Origin: Sedimentisphaerales bacterium
Lineage (GTDB): Bacteria > Planctomycetota > Phycisphaerae > Sedimentisphaerales > SG8-4
Direction of reading: 5' to 3'
Assembly: GCA_016932895.1 (NCBI GenBank)
Contig: JAFGCA010000606.1
Span: 1 to 9,220 of the forward strand
DNA: 9,220 nt
Shown here: positions 1 to 6,027 of the stretch, one piece after another
Layout: every line of letters begins with the position of its first letter
How positions within the stretch are numbered: the stretch's first letter is position 1
Notes under the pieces: model-generated
Databases searched by the model: none
Told to the model about the DNA's origin: nothing
What the model saw: only the letters and a program-made list of their open reading frames with translations
Translations under genes and position numbers: made by a program

Positions 1-2
1 CG

Positions 3-476
3 GCGGTGACCTTCGCCCTGAGCCCGGAAACGCTGGCCAAATCGACGCTGGCGACACTGCGACCGCCGGCCAAGGTCAACGTCGAGCGGGCGATGAAGGC
101 CACCGACCGCTTCGGCGGCCATATCGTCCAGGGCCACGTGGACGGAACGGGAACCGTGCGGGCGGTGAAGACGCTGGGCGAATTTGCCGATATGGAATTT
201 GACGTCGAGCAGGAGTTGTTGACCCAGATGGTGCCGAAGGGCTCGGTCGCGATCGACGGGGTCAGTCTGACCGTCGCGTCGGTGGCGCCGGAGAGCTTTC
301 GCGTGGCCGCAATTCCCGAAACTCTGGCCAGAACGACGCTCGGTGCCGCTCGTACAGGTCAGCGGGTCAATATCGAAGTGGATATCGTGGTGAAGATCAT
401 CCGGCGGCAGTTGGAGGCCATGTTGCCCGGCCAGCGGCCGCTGACGGTCGAACGGTTGCATGAGATGGGGTATTGA
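3..476 (+). CDS. ribE: Riboflavin synthase (alpha chain), 3' part; 5' end outside window
   Basis: Riboflavin synthase dismutates two molecules of 6,7-dimethyl-8-ribityllumazine into riboflavin and a pyrimidinedione, the last step of vitamin B2 synthesis in the cytoplasm. The protein is built from two similar lumazine-binding beta-barrels. The visible 157 residues contain the end of barrel 1 (PETLAKSTL, then KVNVERAM) and all of barrel 2, which opens with GGHIVQGHVDGTG, continues with KGSVAIDGVSLTV and repeats the PETLARTTL motif. The C-terminal helix reads NIEVDIVVKIIRRQLEAML, as usual in the family. Full-length proteins have about 200 residues, so roughly the first quarter is missing to the left. 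The GTG at position 6 is internal, because the frame stays open to the window edge and conserved sequence begins at once. The three-arm element at 482 begins 5 nt after the stop. Confidence 0.95.
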   Translation, partial: AVTFALSPETLAKSTLATLRPPAKVNVERAMKATDRFGGHIVQGHVDGTGTVRAVKTLGEFADMEFDVEQELLTQMVPKGSVAIDGVSLTVASVAPESFRVAAIPETLARTTLGAARTGQRVNIEVDIVVKIIRRQLEAMLPGQRPLTVERLHEMGY

Positions 477-481
477 ATGAG

Positions 482-648
482 GTTTTGCAGAATGGGAATT
501 AGGCTTGTTTTTGGAAGGAAAAATCTTCTGCGTGATTTTTCCTTCTCAAGCAGTAGGTATGGGCCAGAGTAACGTAGACTGATTCTTCAAGGAAATCAAA
601 CCAACGATTTCCTTGAAGAATGTAAGCCTAATTCCCATTCTGCAAAAC
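482..648 (+). repeat. Three-arm inverted-repeat element, copy 1 (MITE-like or structured RNA)
   Basis: This 167-bp AT-rich block stands out against its GC-rich surroundings. Outer arm P1 is a perfect 25-bp inverted repeat (482-506 with 624-648). Inside it are two further perfect stems: P2, 12 bp (514-525 with 534-545, loop TTCTGCGT), and P3, 16 bp (582-597 with 606-621, loop AAACCAAC). Both loops have 8 nt. A 36-nt stretch (546-581) without a strong fold separates P2 from P3. A second copy with the same layout lies at 4012-4180. No reading frame is recognisable inside. It could be a non-autonomous mobile element with terminal inverted repeats, or a structured RNA in the leader of pdxA. No clean target-site duplication flanks it. 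I see nothing else in the ribE-pdxA gap (477-669). Confidence 0.9.
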
Positions 649-669
649 TCTTAAAACTGAATCAACGCA

Positions 670-1737
670 ATGGACAAAGGCAGTTGTCACAACTCGATCT
701 CGGAACAGATGGTCATCGGCGTGACCATGGGCGATCCTGCGGGCATCGGTCCGGAGGTGGTGGTCAAGGCGCTGGCGGACCCGCAAGTCCGGCGGGCGGC
801 GAAGTTCATCGTCTTCGGGATGAACGAGCAGCTCTGCTACGCGGCCGACCGGGCGGAGATCGAGCCGTTCTGGGGCCGGCATCAGCACGAGAAGCTCAGC
901 CGGGACTATCCGCACAAGGTCGTCGTGGCTGATTACGACGAGTACAGCGTTCCGCCCTGGCTCAAGGGCCCCAGCCGCGTGGCGGGGGAGGCCTCGATGC
1001 GGTTCTGCCTCGACGCGATCGCCGCGGTCCGGGCCGGCGTGCTCGACGCGATGGTGACCGGTCCGATCAGCAAAGAGAGCTGGAAGATGGCCGACGCCGC
1101 CTGGCCCGGGCACACCGAGATGCTGGCCGAGAAGTGCAAGAGCCCCTGCAAGGCGATGATGTTCGTCAGCGGGCCGTTGAAGGTCGCGCTGGCGACGATC
1201 CACGAGGCGCTGTTCGACGTCCGCAACAAGTTCACCATCGGCTGCGTCTTCGAGCCCATCGATTTGCTCAACGACGCGTTGCGGGAGTACTTTTCGATCG
1301 AGAATCCGCGCATCGGCGTAGCGGCGCTGAATCCGCACGCCGGCGAGAACGGGCAGTTCGGCGACGAGGAGCAGCGGATCATCAGTCCGGCGCTTTTGTT
1401 GGCCCAGGAGCAGGGGATCAACTGTGTGGGCCCGATCCCGGCCGATTCGCTGTTCGTGCGGGCCGTGCAGGGCGAGTTCGACGGCGTCGTCGCCATGTAT
1501 CACGACCAGGGCATGATCCCGATCAAGCTGCTCGACCGGGAGCACGCGGTCAACATCACCATCGGCCTTCCGATCATCCGGACGTCGCCGGCGCACGGGA
1601 CGGCGTTCGACATCGCCGGCCGCAACCAGGCCAACCCGTCGAGCATGAAGTCGGCCATCCTGACCGCGATCCGAATGGCCAAGGTCAAGCGCTCATGCCA
1701 GCTCGCGGCCGTTGGCGCCGAGACGCACTCGAAATGA
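670..1737 (+). CDS. pdxA: 4-hydroxythreonine-4-phosphate dehydrogenase PdxA
   Basis: PdxA oxidises 4-phosphohydroxy-L-threonine with NAD(P); the product decarboxylates to 3-amino-1-hydroxyacetone phosphate, which PdxJ uses to make pyridoxine 5'-phosphate. The enzyme is cytoplasmic and dimeric and binds a divalent metal. The protein has the family opening VIGVTMGDPAGIGPEVV, then WPGHTEML, NPHAGENGQFG, YHDQGMIPIKLL and TSPAHGTAFDIAG. His178, His223 and His278 have the same spacing (45 and 55 residues) as the metal ligands His166, His211 and His266 of the E. coli enzyme. From ATG 670 it has 355 residues, against about 330 in E. coli. A start at ATG 709 (MVIGVTMGDPAG) would give 342 and fits the usual short N-terminus better. 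Neither start has a clear Shine-Dalgarno site. ksgA follows after 71 nt, a neighbourhood also seen in E. coli. Confidence 0.95.
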   Translation: MDKGSCHNSISEQMVIGVTMGDPAGIGPEVVVKALADPQVRRAAKFIVFGMNEQLCYAADRAEIEPFWGRHQHEKLSRDYPHKVVVADYDEYSVPPWLKGPSRVAGEASMRFCLDAIAAVRAGVLDAMVTGPISKESWKMADAAWPGHTEMLAEKCKSPCKAMMFVSGPLKVALATIHEALFDVRNKFTIGCVFEPIDLLNDALREYFSIENPRIGVAALNPHAGENGQFGDEEQRIISPALLLAQEQGINCVGPIPADSLFVRAVQGEFDGVVAMYHDQGMIPIKLLDREHAVNITIGLPIIRTSPAHGTAFDIAGRNQANPSSMKSAILTAIRMAKVKRSCQLAAVGAETHSK

Positions 1738-1808
1738 CTCGCTCGCGGCTTCAACGTTGCGCCGAGGCGGCCGCGTCCCTGTCGTAAGTCGAGGGGCTCG
1801 CGCAGACC

Positions 1809-2699
1809 ATGCAGACCAAACGTCAAATCGCGCAGTTGCTCGCCTCCGCGGGCGTGTCGCCCAACCGGCGTCTGGGGCAGCATTTCCTCGTCGATCTGAA
1901 CCTGATGCGCCTGCTGCTCGATTCGGCGCAGCCGGGCCCGGGGGAGGTGGTCCTGGAAGTGGGCTGTGGGACCGGCTCGTTGACCGAGGCGCTGGCCGAG
2001 CGGGCCGGGGCGGTGGTGGCGGTGGAGATCGACCGCACGCTGGCGTCGATCGTCTCGTCCCGGCTGGCGGACCGCGACAACGTCGAGCTTGTCACCGGTG
2101 ACGTCCTGTCGAGCAAGGGGACGATGAATCCGGCGGTCGTCGAGGCGGTGCGTCGGGCGCGGGCCGGCAGAGACGGCCGGCTGCTGCTCGTGGCCAACCT
2201 GCCTTACGACGTGGCCTGTCCCGTGATCGTGCATCTCGTCAAAGGCCCGCTCGTGGCCGATGCGATGTTCGTTACCGTGCAGAAGGAAGTGGCCGAGCGG
2301 ATGACCGCCGCGCCCGGCGGCAGGCATTATGGCTCGGTGAGCATTCTCTTAGGCGCCACCGGTCACGCTCACACCCTTCGGACGCTGGGCCCCGGCGTCT
2401 TCTGGCCCCCGCCCAAAGTCGATTCGGCCCTGGTCGCCTTCACCCGAGACCAAGCCAGGTGCCGCCGCATCACTGACATGGAGCTTCTCAACAATGTCAT
2501 CGGTTGTTTTATCGGGCATCGCCGCAAGATGCTGCGGGCCTGTGTCAAGTCGATCCCGCCCGAGCGCGGCGATCGCCGGCGCTGGATGGCGATCTTCGAG
2601 CGCTGCGGCATCGACCCGACCCAGCGCCCCGCCGAGCTGGCGCCCGAGCAGTATGTGGAGCTGGCCAACCTCTGCGGCGGCGGGACCGGTTGGGCTTAG
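1809..2699 (+). CDS. ksgA: 16S rRNA (A1518/A1519-N6)-dimethyltransferase RsmA/KsgA
   Basis: RsmA/KsgA uses S-adenosylmethionine to dimethylate two adjacent adenines near the 3' end of 16S rRNA late in small-subunit assembly. The 296-residue protein shows the N-terminal GQHFL motif (residues 23-27), SAM-binding motif I EVGCGTG (50-56), an acidic end to strand 2 (AVEIDRT), a GDVL motif and the catalytic NLPY motif (130-133). A C-terminal helical part includes FIGHRRKML and GIDPTQRPAELAPEQYVELANL, as expected for the family. Length is slightly above the common 260-290. ATG 1809 was chosen because MQTKRQIAQLLASAGVSPNRRLGQHFL gives the usual distance to the first motif. Its ribosome site is weak (GAGGGG about 12 nt upstream). 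It is probably cotranscribed with pdxA, and its stop codon lies within the left arm of an 11-bp inverted repeat. Confidence 0.95.
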   Translation: MQTKRQIAQLLASAGVSPNRRLGQHFLVDLNLMRLLLDSAQPGPGEVVLEVGCGTGSLTEALAERAGAVVAVEIDRTLASIVSSRLADRDNVELVTGDVLSSKGTMNPAVVEAVRRARAGRDGRLLLVANLPYDVACPVIVHLVKGPLVADAMFVTVQKEVAERMTAAPGGRHYGSVSILLGATGHAHTLRTLGPGVFWPPPKVDSALVAFTRDQARCRRITDMELLNNVIGCFIGHRRKMLRACVKSIPPERGDRRRWMAIFERCGIDPTQRPAELAPEQYVELANLCGGGTGWA

Positions 2700-2859
2700 T
2701 GCTCCGTCGCCTGGCATAGGATGATTGTCGTCCCAAGCGGAAGCGAAGGACCTGGCCATCGCACGTGTCTTCTGGTGCGATGCCGACTTCTCTCTCTCTG
2801 CCGAGATGCTTCCACTTCGTTCAGCATGACAGCCCTCTAATGAGCTGAGACGGAGCACT
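2698..2859. repeat. 11-bp inverted repeat enclosing the REP-like element
   Basis: AGTGCTCCGTC at 2698-2708 is perfectly complementary to GACGGAGCACT at 2849-2859. The left arm begins inside the TAG stop codon of ksgA. The arms enclose the REP-like element at 2726-2831, so the whole block could fold as one long branched hairpin at the end of the ksgA message. It may mark the limits of an insertion or act as a 3'-end structure; the sequence alone does not decide. Confidence 0.6.
2726..2831 (-). repeat. Degenerate REP-like TGTCAT...ATGACA palindromic element
   Basis: Read on the - strand, the element begins TGTCATGCTGAACGAAG and runs through GGAAGCATCTC. This matches the general pattern of dispersed bacterial repeats of the form TGTCATCCTGAGCGAAGCGAAGGATC. 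The opposite end (2726-2752, TGTCGTCCCAAGCGGAAGCG) is an imperfect inverted copy. At its centre a perfect 8-bp stem, CATCGCAC (2757-2764) with GTGCGATG (2775-2782), encloses a 10-nt loop. A related element lies at 8751-8863. The rest of the ksgA-gene 1 gap (2860-2939) shows no feature I can support. Confidence 0.65.
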
Positions 2860-2939
2860 GGGCCTGAACGCTTCGGTGTCCCTGCCGAGACGTGCAAGTC
2901 TTGCGTTTTCGGAGGGTTAGGGTATTTGTGAGGTTTGGG

Positions 2940-2968
2940 TTGCGTGAGCGTTGGGATCGGGTTATAAT
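2940..2968 (+). promoter_or_regulatory. Probable sigma70-type promoter for prepilin gene 1
   Basis: TTGCGT (2940-2945) and a perfect TATAAT (2963-2968) are separated by 17 bp, the optimal spacing. Transcription would start near 2975 and leave a leader of about 119 nt before the ATG at 3094. It is the best -10 box I see in the window and is the natural start of the prepilin array, which is otherwise preceded by a non-coding gap. Confidence 0.65.
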
Positions 2969-3093
2969 AAGGGTCGGTGGTAAACGTGTGTGCTTTTAGG
3001 CCAAGAAAGGTGCGATTGGGCGGAACATGCAGGCCCCGTATCGCATCTTAAAACGGGTGTGTGTCTATTCGTTCCTGGGTGAAGGAGTTCTCA

Positions 3094-3912
3094 ATGCACA
3101 AGAAGCGTGGTTTTACCTTGATCGAGTTGTTGGTGGTCATCGCCATCATCGCACTTCTGATGTCAATCCTCATGCCGGCCATGCGTAAGGTCAAACAGCA
3201 GGCGAACATGATCAACTGCCTGGCGAACCAGAGGCAGTGGAACCTCACGGCGGCCATGTTCACCGAGGCCAATGACGCCAAGTTCTGGAAATCCGACGAC
3301 GGCACGCCGGGCTATTGGTTCCCGAAGTATATGGACGACAAGGTCAAGGACTGGAAGACCAACGAGACCTGGTTCTGTCCGTCGGCGACCAAGCCGATCC
3401 AGGATGAACGCGGGGTCAGCACGCCGACGCTGAACATCTACAACGCGTGGGGCATATTCACCGGTGCGAATCTCGGGCCCAACGGCATCTCGGGCAGCTA
3501 TGGTATCAACGGTTATTGCCTGATCCCGCAAGGAAGCAGCCCGGCCACCAGCTACGAGGGCAGTGTCCCGGTTTCGGCCGGCTACAAGACGACCAACGCC
3601 AAAGGCGCCAACAACATCCCGTGGTGGATCGAGGCGCTGCGTTTTGATCTTTGGCCCAAAGACACGGACCGGCCCGCTGAGAGTGAGATTGCCGCCTGGA
3701 GCGGCAATAACACCGCGCGCTGCTGCATCAATCGGCATCAAGGACATCTCACCGCCGCTTTCCTGGACTGGTCGGTCCGGAAGATTGGTGTGAAAGAGAT
3801 CTACACCTTGAAGTGGCATCGCAATTACAACATTCGGGGGCCGTGGACGGTTGCCGGTGGCGTGCAAAGCAGCGACTGGCCGACCTGGATCAGGCCGTTC
3901 AAGGATTATTAG
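3094..3912 (+). CDS. Prepilin-like protein, class A (array gene 1)
   Basis: A 272-residue type II/IV pilin-like protein, predicted to be anchored in the inner membrane by its N-terminal helix and processed by a prepilin peptidase. The leader is MHKKRG, with cleavage expected between Gly6 and Phe7; Glu at mature position 5 is present in [21 protein letters not shown] basic stretch (RKVKQQ) and NCLANQRQW follow. The large C-terminal part has WFCPSATKP, an SYGING motif, then NRHQG with His215 and Asp225-Trp226 in H-X9-DW spacing, and the tail KEIYTLKWHR...GPWTVAGG...DWPTWIRPFKDY. ATG 3094 is chosen because AAGGAG (3082-3087) sits 6 nt upstream; the in-frame GTG at 3061 would put 11 extra residues before the leader. 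A hairpin terminator follows. The cargo or structure this protein builds is unknown. Confidence 0.9.
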   Translation: MHKKRGFTLIELLVVIAIIALLMSILMPAMRKVKQQANMINCLANQRQWNLTAAMFTEANDAKFWKSDDGTPGYWFPKYMDDKVKDWKTNETWFCPSATKPIQDERGVSTPTLNIYNAWGIFTGANLGPNGISGSYGINGYCLIPQGSSPATSYEGSVPVSAGYKTTNAKGANNIPWWIEALRFDLWPKDTDRPAESEIAAWSGNNTARCCINRHQGHLTAAFLDWSVRKIGVKEIYTLKWHRNYNIRGPWTVAGGVQSSDWPTWIRPFKDY

Positions 3913-3927
3913 CAGGGAAGAATGGAC

Positions 3928-3964
3928 AAAGCGGCCGGCCGGGTGGGCCGGCCCTTTCCTTGTG
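3928..3964 (+). terminator. Rho-independent terminator after prepilin gene 1
   Basis: GGCCGGCC (3933-3940) pairs with GGCCGGCC (3946-3953) across a 5-nt loop. The stem continues past one bulged C as AAAG/CTTT (3928-3931 with 3954-3957) and is followed by the pyrimidine-rich CCTTGTGT. The GC-rich stem and T-rich exit 15 nt after the stop codon suggest that gene 1 ends as its own transcript. Confidence 0.7.
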
Positions 3965-3968
3965 TACG

Positions 3969-3991
3969 CAGAAGTCCCGTGTCGACTTCTG
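3969..3991. other. Small hairpin between terminator and element copy 2
   Basis: CAGAAGTC (3969-3976) pairs with GACTTCTG (3984-3991) across a 7-nt loop, and ACG/CGT can extend the stem past one bulged base. It has no T tract and no known role. It may be part of the intergenic 3' structure or a remnant of a repeat. Confidence 0.45.
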
Positions 3992-4011
3992 TCGTATTGG
4001 TAAGAGTTGAG

Positions 4012-4180
4012 GTTCTGCAAAATGGAGATTAGGCTTGCTTTAGGGAGGAAAAATCTTCTTCGTGATTTTTCCTCCCGAGAAGGCAAGCGCCTTGCACATG
4101 GGCATGTAAGCCTCTTCTTCAAGGAAATCACACCAACGATTTCCTTGAAGAATATAAGCCTAATCTCCATTTTGCAAAAC
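4012..4180 (+). repeat. Three-arm inverted-repeat element, copy 2
   Basis: This 169-bp block has the layout and orientation of the element at 482-648. P1 is a 25-bp inverted repeat (4012-4036 with 4156-4180) with one C/A mismatch (4015/4177). P2 is 13 bp (4043-4055 with 4064-4076, loop TTCTTCGT). P3 is 15 bp (4115-4129 with 4138-4152, loop ACACCAAC). Compared with copy 1, pairs 490/640 and 496/634 change from G-C to A-T (4020/4172, 4026/4166), while 497/633 and 515/544 change from A-T to G-C (4027/4165, 4045/4074). Pairing is thus kept while sequence drifts. The linker between P2 and P3 is divergent apart from a shared ATGGGC. The element ends 21 nt before the ATG of prepilin gene 2. Confidence 0.9.
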
Positions 4181-4201
4181 TCTTGTACGAGGTAAAGGAC
4201 T

Positions 4202-5050
4202 ATGGCTGAGAGAAGCAGGAGCGCCAGGGGCGGTTTTACGCTGATCGAGTTGCTGGTGGTTATCGCCATCATCGCCATTTTGATGGGAATCCTGATGCCG
4301 GCGCTGCAGCGCGTCCGCGAGCAGGGCAAGCGGGCCACGTGCCTGAGCAATCTCAAACAGCTCACCTTGGCCTGGACGCTCTACGCCGACGACAACGACG
4401 ACAAGATTGTCAACGGCGACTCCGACGAGTACCGCGGCATGAACAACGCCAGTCTGCCCTTCAACAAGTCCCATTACCGGGAGGAGCCCTGGGTCTACAG
4501 GGACTGGGAACGCAACATGACCGAGGAGGCCAAACAGATCGCGATCCAGGAGGGAGCCCTCTTTCCGTACGTCCAGACGCTGAAGATCTACAAGTGCCCT
4601 GTGGTGGAGAACAAGGTCCTGGAGGCCTACGGACACATCACCTCCCCCGTGCGGACGTATTCGATTACCGATTCCATGAACTGCAGGAACTGGGACGACA
4701 TGGGCGCTTCGATGCTCAAGCGGCGGATGCAGATCGAGGGTCCGGCGTTTCGGGCGGTGTTCCTCGACGACGGGGGCACCTGTCCCTCGGCCCTGGGCGG
4801 CTGGACCGTCTACACCAACCAGTGGACATGGTGGGATCCCCCGCCGGTTCGTCACGGCGACGGCACGACCTTTTCCTTCGCCGACGGGCACAGCGACTAC
4901 CACAAGTGGGAAGACCTGCGCACCATCGAGTTCGGCAAACGCCTGCCTGCCACGGCGCGATCCGATGCCCAGCCTAACAACGAAGACCTGTACTGGGCCT
5001 CGGTGGCCGTCTGGGGACGGAAAGAAACGCAGATTCATATTTCGCGCTGA
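4202..5050 (+). CDS. Prepilin-like protein, class B with H-X9-DG motif (array gene 2)
   Basis: A 282-residue prepilin-like protein. The leader [11 protein letters not shown] is followed by [20 protein letters not shown], with cleavage expected after Gly11 and Glu at mature position 5. Then come [21 protein letters not shown] and the acidic [17 protein letters not shown] motif (YKCPVVENK) lies mid-protein. Near the C-terminus, [14 protein letters not shown] carries His218 and Asp228-Gly229, an exact H-X9-DG motif, the processing-associated signature typical of planctomycete prepilin-like proteins. ATG 4202 has GAGGT (4189-4193) 8 nt upstream. The nearest paralogue is gene 6, which shares even short identical DNA stretches (CTCTACGCCGACGACAACGA; CGTCACGGCGACGGCACGAC). 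The gene starts just after element copy 2, and no ordinary promoter is evident upstream. Confidence 0.9.
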   Translation: MAERSRSARGGFTLIELLVVIAIIAILMGILMPALQRVREQGKRATCLSNLKQLTLAWTLYADDNDDKIVNGDSDEYRGMNNASLPFNKSHYREEPWVYRDWERNMTEEAKQIAIQEGALFPYVQTLKIYKCPVVENKVLEAYGHITSPVRTYSITDSMNCRNWDDMGASMLKRRMQIEGPAFRAVFLDDGGTCPSALGGWTVYTNQWTWWDPPPVRHGDGTTFSFADGHSDYHKWEDLRTIEFGKRLPATARSDAQPNNEDLYWASVAVWGRKETQIHISR

Positions 5051-5071
5051 GGCCGGGCGACGCAGGTAGAA

Positions 5072-5092
5072 GTCACGCTAAAATGGCGTGAC
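5072..5092. promoter_or_regulatory. Inverted repeat upstream of gene 3 promoter, possible operator
   Basis: GTCACGC (5072-5078) is inverted as GCGTGAC (5086-5092) around a 7-bp spacer. It ends 3 bp before the extended -10 motif at 5096, so a protein bound here would overlap the -35 region. Alternatively it is a weak 3' hairpin of gene 2. It has no T tract. Confidence 0.4.
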
Positions 5093-5095
5093 ATA

Positions 5096-5104
5096 TGGTA
5101 TACT
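5096..5104 (+). promoter_or_regulatory. Probable extended -10 promoter for prepilin gene 3
   Basis: TGGTATACT matches an extended -10 (TGn-TATAAT) with one mismatch. No good -35 box lies at 17 bp, which is tolerated in extended -10 promoters. Transcription would start near 5111 and give a leader of about 70 nt that begins with the hairpin at 5114-5136. Confidence 0.5.
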
Positions 5105-5113
5105 GGGAAGAAC

Positions 5114-5136
5114 CGGGTCGTGGCGTCCACGACCCG
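5114..5136 (+). promoter_or_regulatory. Strong 10-bp hairpin in the leader of prepilin gene 3
   Basis: CGGGTCGTGG (5114-5123) pairs perfectly with CCACGACCCG (5127-5136) across a 3-nt loop. There is no T run, so an intrinsic terminator is unlikely. If the promoter at 5096-5104 is used, the hairpin sits within a few nucleotides of the 5' end of the message, where such stems commonly protect mRNA from decay. It could also end the gene 2 message. Confidence 0.6.
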
Positions 5137-5181
5137 CGAGCGGTACGCTGATGTGTCCTTATTCACTGAGGAGTGCAACTT

Positions 5182-5991
5182 ATGGGCAAGCGGAAAGCTT
5201 TCACCCTGATCGAACTGCTCGTCGTCATCGCCATCATCGCCCTGCTGATGTCCATCCTCATGCCCGCCATGTCCCGGGTCAAGCAACAGGCCAAGACGAT
5301 CTCTTGTCGCGCGAACATGAAGCAATGGACCCTTTTCTTCAACATGTACACGCAGGATTACGACGGCTATTTTGAGGCGGGCGTCGGCAGCGGGCACACG
5401 TACCACTGGATGAATGCGCTGCGCCCCTATTACCGCGACGATCCCAAGGTTCGCTGCTGCCCGACCGCCATGAAGCCGCTGGTCGATGAGTTCGGGCAGA
5501 CGGCGCCGGAGTGGAACGTCTTCTCGGCCTGGGGCCGGTTTTGGGGCGAGGGATATTCCGAAGAGGGGGATTACGGCAGCTATGGCATCAACGGGTGGGT
5601 GGAGAACCCGCCGCCGGATCGTGCTACGGTCTACGAGAATTTTGAAACGGTGAACAACTGGCGCACTCCCAACGTGCCCGAGGCGCCCTATGTCCCTCTG
5701 TTCATGGACGCGCTGCGGTTCAATGTGTTCCCGAGGCACACGGACAATCCGCCTGATTTTCAGGATACCGCCTGGGAGGGCACGCAGCACATGAGACGAG
5801 CCTGCATCGACCGCCACGACGGATTCATCAACATGGCTTTTCTGGACTGGTCGGTCCGCAAGGTCGGTTTGAAGGAGCTCTGGACGCTCCGGTGGCATAA
5901 GGCGTACCTGCAATCGGGGCCCTGGACCAAGGCCGGCGGCGTTCTTTCGAGCGACTGGCCGGAATGGATGCGCGGTTTCAAGGAGTATTGA
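5182..5991 (+). CDS. Prepilin-like protein, class A (array gene 3)
   Basis: A 269-residue class A prepilin-like protein. The leader is MGKRKA, so the residue before the cleavage site is Ala, not Gly; [30 protein letters not shown] follows with Glu at mature position 5. The globular part has RANMKQWTLFFNMYTQDYDG, a CCPTAMKP motif, SYGINGW, an FMDAL segment, and the signature IDRHDG with His212 and Asp222-Trp223 (H-X9-DW). The tail reads VGLKELWTLRWHKAYLQSG, then GPWTKAGGV and DWPEWMRGFKEY, closely matching genes 1 and 4. ATG 5182 is preferred over GTG 5173 because GAGGAG (5168-5173) lies 8 nt before it and the resulting leader has the same length as its paralogues. Gene 4 follows after 36 nt, so both are probably one operon. 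Confidence 0.9.
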   Translation: MGKRKAFTLIELLVVIAIIALLMSILMPAMSRVKQQAKTISCRANMKQWTLFFNMYTQDYDGYFEAGVGSGHTYHWMNALRPYYRDDPKVRCCPTAMKPLVDEFGQTAPEWNVFSAWGRFWGEGYSEEGDYGSYGINGWVENPPPDRATVYENFETVNNWRTPNVPEAPYVPLFMDALRFNVFPRHTDNPPDFQDTAWEGTQHMRRACIDRHDGFINMAFLDWSVRKVGLKELWTLRWHKAYLQSGPWTKAGGVLSSDWPEWMRGFKEY

Positions 5992-6027
5992 CCTGGCGAT
6001 CCCGGCGATAGAGTAAGGAGTTGCTTT

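Noticed and set aside
514..545. Stem P2 of the element read as a rho-independent terminator
   Set aside because: The T run is part of the paired stem, the stem is AT-rich, and nothing T-rich follows. It fits better as one arm of the three-arm fold.
474..662. TGAAT at 474-478 and 658-662 as a target-site duplication of element copy 1
   Set aside because: The repeats are not adjacent to the ends of the outer arm (3 and 9 nt away). A 5-bp match is easily due to chance.
628..1596. 322-codon open frame on the - strand opposite pdxA
   Set aside because: pdxA on the + strand is certain from its metal-binding motifs; the opposite frame is a compositional shadow.
3999..4195. GGTAA at 3999-4003 and 4191-4195 as a target-site duplication of element copy 2
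   Set aside because: The gaps to the arm ends are 8 and 10 nt and differ from those of copy 1, so no consistent insertion boundary emerges.
3163..4365. 400-codon open frame on the - strand
   Set aside because: It runs antisense to gene 1, through the terminator and the repeat element, and into gene 2. No motif or ribosome site supports it.
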